Shown: positions 21,769 to 25,964 of the stretch, piece after piece
How the letters are laid out: the number at the start of each line of letters is the position of its first letter
Numbering within the stretch: the stretch's first letter is position 1
DNA from: a virus
DNA: 25,964 bases
Virus record (IMG/VR): IMGVR_UViG_3300029448_000373
Span: 1-25,964 of that record
Direction: 5' to 3' (one strand)
Program-made: the position numbers and the translations under genes
The notes under the pieces: model-generated
The model's database searches: none
What the model was told of the DNA's origin: nothing
The model's input: only the letters and a program-made list of their open reading frames with translations

Positions 21769-24700
21769 ATGGCAGAAAATAATCTTCCAGAGATTCGTCT
21801 TCCTACTATTCAAGATAATCTCCCAGAAATAGATCTCCCAGAAATATCGTTGCCGGGGCAGGAACCTGAAGACGATAGTTTCTTTGGGACGTTAGCCGAT
21901 GTTGGCGGTCAAACTGTTGACAGAGCCGGACGGGTCATAGCAGACATTGGACGTGGTGTTGGCGCAGGTATAGTAAATGTCCCTACTGGCATTTTGCAAA
22001 CAGGTGCTATTGGTATTGATGCTGTGTTTGACACTAACTCTGCGAGAGCCGTTGGTAACGCAGGAGATTATGTAAAAGATAAGCTTGGACTTGAGCCGAC
22101 GGGAACAGCAGGTGAGGTGGCGGAAGGCATAACCACTTTTGCATCAGCTTTTATACCAGTAGCTGGGTGGCTTGGCAGAGCTTCTTCTGTTGCTCGAGGC
22201 GACAAAGTATTAAAGGGTAGTGGTTTGTTTACTCGTTCTGCTGAAGCATTTGGTAGAGGCGCAGGCAAGAACATACTAAAAACCAGAACTGGTCAGGCTG
22301 TGACCACGACACTTGCTGCTGGTGCGTCAGACGCTTTTGTTGCCCCAGATGGAACCAAAACCGTATCAGATCATTTCGATGCGTTACCTGAAATGTTAAA
22401 CACCGAGTCCGACTCTGGCTTAATGGGCAGAGATGAAGCGGGTCGTATCTTTAGAAACAAGCTTAGAGTAGGTGTAGAAGGAACAGCAGCGGCAGGTGCA
22501 TTTGAGGCAGCTTTTCCGGTATTGAGAGGTTTTAGTTACGCTGGTGGGCAGGTTCTTGGCGCGACTTTGCCTAAGACTAACATAAGCGTAGCTAGTGTTT
22601 TGAGTAAAGGCTTTGATGTTCTGGGTGAAAACTTACAGAAAATACCAAAGGTAAAAGAGTGGTTTACTACGGCTGGTTTAGTTCCTGACGACATAGCAGA
22701 GGACATTATAGCAACAGGTGCTCTTAGGGACGAAGTCACAGACGCGGCCTCAAAATACTTTGCAAACTTTGAGAAGGCTGTTAAACGCACCGTCAAAGGG
22801 CAGGGCCTGTTAAAGCGTAACAAAGAAGGCATTCAGAAAGCTATGAATGACCTTAACCAGTACCTCGAGGGTAGTCTGCCTAGAGAAGCTTTTGGAAAAG
22901 AGTACGATGCCACAGTGGTAAAAGCTGCTGATGATATGCGTGGACAAATAGATGGAATGACAGACCTTCTTGCGGCACAGGTAAAAGCGGCAATGGACGA
23001 AGGTAAGATAGACGAAAGAACAGGTCTGTCCATCTTGGAAGAGTTCGAGGGCAATAAACTAAAGTATATTCGCCGCGTTTATGAAATACATACCAACCCA
23101 AACAAAATTATAGACCCAAAGGTTTTGGAAAGCGCAGAGTATTCTAAGTCAGTACAGGAAGTCGCCGGGGCTATGAAGCGCTTCGATAACCACGCGGCTA
23201 AAAAGGGGACACTAAAGGAAACAGAGGTAAGAGACGCAGACACTCTAGCTTCTGACGCAAAGCTTTTTGTTAACCAGCAGCTTGGAATAAACTCAATCAG
23301 CAACGCCATAGAGATAGACGCAAAACAAACAGCCCGTATGTCAAAGCAGAGTGCTGGCGTATCTAAAGACTTGAAGGCTGGTCGGGTGCCCTTGTACGCA
23401 TTTTCTGAAAACTTGTTCAAAGCTAGAAGCAATCTATTGGATCAAGCACCAACACTCCGTGGTCTTATGGGCGAGATTAAAGATCCTAAAATGCGCTACC
23501 TAAAGACTCTAGGTGATATGGCATCCGGGTTTGCTTCAAAGACTTTGTACAAAAACTTAGACAGCAAGCACACGGTTGAATTAGAAAGAGCCGCTGAAAT
23601 CATTAACGCTGGCGGTAGACCCATGATCGTAGACTCCGCCGACGGAAATGCACTAAAGCAATTCGCAGACAGGTACGGGTACAAAGAGCTATCGTTTGAC
23701 ACCGACAGCATGTTTGGTGGGAAGTTTGGAGATCTCGCAGGCAAGGCAGTATCACCAGAGTTGTACAATGCTTTAACAGGAGTGGCACGAAACCCCGGCA
23801 TACTGAATGATCTGTGGGCCACGTCTTTGTTAGCAAAAGGTCTGTCTCAGATATCAAAGACAGTTCTAAATCCAATTGCTCAAGTCCGTAACTTTAACTC
23901 AGGCGCGTTTATGCTGGCTGCGATAGGTGGCACTGCTAGAAACACACCTTTGATGGAATCGATGAGACTAACACTTGGCAAGGCAGCTAACTTATCTGAT
24001 GCCGAGTTCAAAGAAATGTACGACCTTATGGGGCAGGCCGGGATCAGAGACCAAAATGTTATGGTCAACGAATTTCAAAAGCTAATTCAAGAAGGTTCTA
24101 CAGCCAAGTACGCTGGTCCGTTGGCTACAAAAGTTCAGACGTTTATGGACTCGGCACCTATTGTTTCTAGTATGCAGAAAATGTACGCCAACACAGACAC
24201 CTTCTGGAAAGTTGCTGGTTACTTTGCTGAAAAGGCCAAGTACGCATCGGCTTTAAAAAAGTCTGGTATTAATCCAAACTTAGATAATGAGCTTGGTGCT
24301 TTTCTAAAACAAGACTTTGTTAATCAGGGCATTGCAGCACGAACCTCGGGTCTTGAGCTAGAGGGCAAACAAAGCATGGGTTTTCTTGATCTGTTTGCTA
24401 CAGACAACGTAAAGCGGATGATGCCTACATACTCTCGTGTTCCTGAAGCTATTAAGGCCATCAGACGCATACCAGTTGCTGGTAACTTTGTGGCCTTTCC
24501 TGCTGAAATACTACGGAACTCTGCGAATATCCTGAACCAAAGCCTCAAAGAGATGTCATTCAAAGTCACGGATGATATGGTGAACGCTATTACTAAGGAC
24601 ATCATAGATGAAGCAGCAGCGCAGGGGCGTCAGGTAGATCCACAGGCTGCGAGGCAGCAGGCTTTAAGACAAGCTAACAAACTTGCAAGAGAGATTAGAG

Positions 24701-25964
24701 CAATTGGTGGGCAGCGAGTAATGAGCTATGGCGCTGCTGCATACGCAACTCCATTGGCTCTTGAGACAGCAGCTACAGAAGTTTTGGACATCACACCAGA
24801 ACAAATGGAAGCGTTAAAGAAAGGGCTACCCGACTTCTTGAAAGGACATACTATCCTGCCAATGAGTCAGCCAACAGACGGCAAAATGGAGTATGTAGAC
24901 TTTAGCTACATGAATCCGTATGACTTTATGAAGGCACCATTTGCTACAGCCCAACAGATTTATTCTGAGCGCGGACAGTTAAGCGACAACGAAGTAGAGA
25001 ACATTTTGTTGTCAGCTTGGGCGGGGCTATCAACTTTCGCAGAGCCATTTGCTAGTGAATCTCTTGTTGCCGAAAGATTGCAAAACGTGTTGCCTCTTTC
25101 TTGGTTCGGAAGAAACGGGAAAACTCAAACAGGTTCAGAAATATATGATGAATCTATGAGTTGGGAAGAACGCTGGAGCCGTAGTGTTAATCATGTTCTT
25201 GGTGGATTTAACCCCGGAATTGTTGAGTTATTCACAAGAGAAAGGGCTGGTGAGTTCCGCCCCGGTAGAATAGGTCAGATCATAACAGGCACCCCGGGTC
25301 CTCGTGGCGAGGTTACATTACCCGAGGAAGAAGGCATCGCTCTTGTAACAGGTTTTCGCCGTATGGAGTTTGACGCTAGAAAGCAGCTTGGGTTTACAGG
25401 CGGCGAATACAATGCACTACGCAGTCAGGCCGTGGGTAACTTCAACAATGTTGCAAAAAGAAACGACGTAACAGAAGAAGACATCGTAAAAGCATACACT
25501 CAATTTAATAACGACTTGAAGAGAGCGCAGTCGCGGCTGCACGACTTGGCTCAAAGCGCAATCGCTTTGGGCATATCCGAGGAAGAAGTAATTAATGTAC
25601 TGAAAAACGAAGCCAACCTAGGCAACAGAGATATTTACGCTGCGATTAGCGGAGAGTTCTCTCCAATTCAACCTAGCAGCGATACTATGGAAACAATCTT
25701 AATAGAGTCACAAATAAAAAAAGAGCCTCGTATTGCAACGGACTTTCCACTAGAAAGAGTAATGGAGTTGATGTTTGATAGAACCGGGGAGCCTTTGAGT
25801 GCCACTGATCAGAAGCCAGAAATAAGTCTGCCTGAAATAAACTTACCCGGTCAGACCCCTCAGATAGAACTACCAGAGATAGGCTTACCTACCACGGCCC
25901 CCGCAACTCCGCCCTCGAACCTCGGGGCTGCACAACAAGCACCTGATACAAGCTTGCTTGGCAG
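21769..25964 (+). CDS. very large internal virion (ejection) protein, 3' end outside the window
   Basis: Open from ATG 21769 (GGGAAAAAT upstream, eight bases past the previous stop) to the right edge without a stop: over 1,398 codons. It is the third ejection-type gene, in the role of T7 gp16 or P22 gp16. The N-terminus repeats L-P-E-I units (6-33), followed by a hydrophobic Gly/Ala region (about 50-150). Residues about 310-480 are helical and charged; about 690-725 include KTVLNPIAQVRNFNSGAFML; about 885-915 read MPTYSRVPEAIKAIRRIPVA with FPAEILRNSANIL, a family signature in marine podoviruses from memory. Residues about 1230-1320 are helical. Residues 1350-1374 again have L-P-E-I repeats. 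No transglycosylase (E-x-x-x-x-x-S) or other lytic motif was seen in the visible part. Confidence 0.85.
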   Translation, partial: MAENNLPEIRLPTIQDNLPEIDLPEISLPGQEPEDDSFFGTLADVGGQTVDRAGRVIADIGRGVGAGIVNVPTGILQTGAIGIDAVFDTNSARAVGNAGDYVKDKLGLEPTGTAGEVAEGITTFASAFIPVAGWLGRASSVARGDKVLKGSGLFTRSAEAFGRGAGKNILKTRTGQAVTTTLAAGASDAFVAPDGTKTVSDHFDALPEMLNTESDSGLMGRDEAGRIFRNKLRVGVEGTAAAGAFEAAFPVLRGFSYAGGQVLGATLPKTNISVASVLSKGFDVLGENLQKIPKVKEWFTTAGLVPDDIAEDIIATGALRDEVTDAASKYFANFEKAVKRTVKGQGLLKRNKEGIQKAMNDLNQYLEGSLPREAFGKEYDATVVKAADDMRGQIDGMTDLLAAQVKAAMDEGKIDERTGLSILEEFEGNKLKYIRRVYEIHTNPNKIIDPKVLESAEYSKSVQEVAGAMKRFDNHAAKKGTLKETEVRDADTLASDAKLFVNQQLGINSISNAIEIDAKQTARMSKQSAGVSKDLKAGRVPLYAFSENLFKARSNLLDQAPTLRGLMGEIKDPKMRYLKTLGDMASGFASKTLYKNLDSKHTVELERAAEIINAGGRPMIVDSADGNALKQFADRYGYKELSFDTDSMFGGKFGDLAGKAVSPELYNALTGVARNPGILNDLWATSLLAKGLSQISKTVLNPIAQVRNFNSGAFMLAAIGGTARNTPLMESMRLTLGKAANLSDAEFKEMYDLMGQAGIRDQNVMVNEFQKLIQEGSTAKYAGPLATKVQTFMDSAPIVSSMQKMYANTDTFWKVAGYFAEKAKYASALKKSGINPNLDNELGAFLKQDFVNQGIAARTSGLELEGKQSMGFLDLFATDNVKRMMPTYSRVPEAIKAIRRIPVAGNFVAFPAEILRNSANILNQSLKEMSFKVTDDMVNAITKDIIDEAAAQGRQVDPQAARQQALRQANKLAREIRAIGGQRVMSYGAAAYATPLALETAATEVLDITPEQMEALKKGLPDFLKGHTILPMSQPTDGKMEYVDFSYMNPYDFMKAPFATAQQIYSERGQLSDNEVENILLSAWAGLSTFAEPFASESLVAERLQNVLPLSWFGRNGKTQTGSEIYDESMSWEERWSRSVNHVLGGFNPGIVELFTRERAGEFRPGRIGQIITGTPGPRGEVTLPEEEGIALVTGFRRMEFDARKQLGFTGGEYNALRSQAVGNFNNVAKRNDVTEEDIVKAYTQFNNDLKRAQSRLHDLAQSAIALGISEEEVINVLKNEANLGNRDIYAAISGEFSPIQPSSDTMETILIESQIKKEPRIATDFPLERVMELMFDRTGEPLSATDQKPEISLPEINLPGQTPQIELPEIGLPTTAPATPPSNLGAAQQAPDTSLLG
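21784..21867 (+). repeat. N-terminal L-P-E-I protein repeats of the large ejection protein
   Basis: Residues 6-33 hold LPEIRLP, LPEIDLPEISLPG and related units. The same units recur at 25816-25890 near the visible end of the same gene, with different codons. Confidence 0.85.
25816..25890 (+). repeat. distal L-P-E-I protein repeats of the large ejection protein
   Basis: Residues 1350-1374 read PEISLPEINLPGQTP then QIELPEIGLP, closely matching residues 19-33 (PEIDLPEISLPGQEP). Synonymous differences show this is not a recent copy. Confidence 0.85.

Noticed and set aside
23079-23432. Minus-strand frames across the large ejection gene (22068-24605)
   Set aside because: All fall within one long uninterrupted + strand gene that has family signatures; none has a motif.
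21769-25964. Search for a lytic transglycosylase or peptidase domain in the large internal protein, as in T7 gp16
   Set aside because: No catalytic Glu block or zinc-peptidase H-E-x-x-H was found in the visible part; the missing 3' end could still hold one.
1-25964. tRNA, CRISPR array, integrase, attachment site or insertion sequence
   Set aside because: No cloverleaf-type sequence, spaced repeats or transposase-like product was seen by eye; a tRNA-finding program was not available.

Overview
The window is a 26-kb stretch of the virion-structure half of a short-tailed double-stranded DNA phage (podovirus-like). It looks like one of the marine types known mainly from uncultured ocean viruses and from phages of marine alphaproteobacteria. 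Every credible gene is on the + strand. Genes are tightly packed, often with ATGA or 4- to 30-base overlaps, and intergenic gaps are mostly under 30 bases. I see no tRNA, integrase, transposase, CRISPR or host-type gene. The podovirus call rests on three things: a tail-nozzle gene, two adaptor genes, and three large internal virion (ejection) genes in a row, with no sheath, tube or tape-measure gene. Host assignment is inference only.

Layout. 1-301: C-terminal end of an unidentified protein entering from the left. 298-2671: head assembly (a Cys-rich protein resembling a high-potential iron-sulfur protein, a small unknown, a GroES-like co-chaperonin, scaffold, small unknown). 2699-4238: probable capsid decoration protein and major capsid protein, closed by a strong terminator at 4257-4287. 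4354-7457: a cassette of small proteins, many very basic and Cys/Lys/Arg-rich, including two DUF6321/DUF5872-like proteins, a small family I recall from marine phages and giant viruses, and two membrane-anchored proteins. Four genes here (5565, 5731, 6721, 7353) are only 34-58 codons. 7458-9277: head-tail adaptors. 9294-15848: an array of short tail-fibre or fibre-accessory genes, with one pair of clear paralogues. 15861-18292: tail nozzle and a small companion. 18292-25964: internal virion/ejection proteins, the last (over 1,398 codons) running off the right edge.

How it fits together. Scaffold and co-chaperonin support capsid folding and assembly, and the adaptors and nozzle form the portal-tail channel. 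The fibre array provides host recognition, and the three internal proteins probably form the DNA ejection apparatus. Terminase, most or all of portal, replication genes and any clear endolysin are not in this window.

Most notable are: (i) two tandem hairpins with swapped complementary arms after the capsid gene; (ii) the HiPIP-like protein with an extra Cys-rich tail; (iii) the basic small-protein cassette; (iv) short LPEI-type repeats at both ends of the giant ejection protein; (v) exact DNA repeats in a fibre-like beta-repeat gene.
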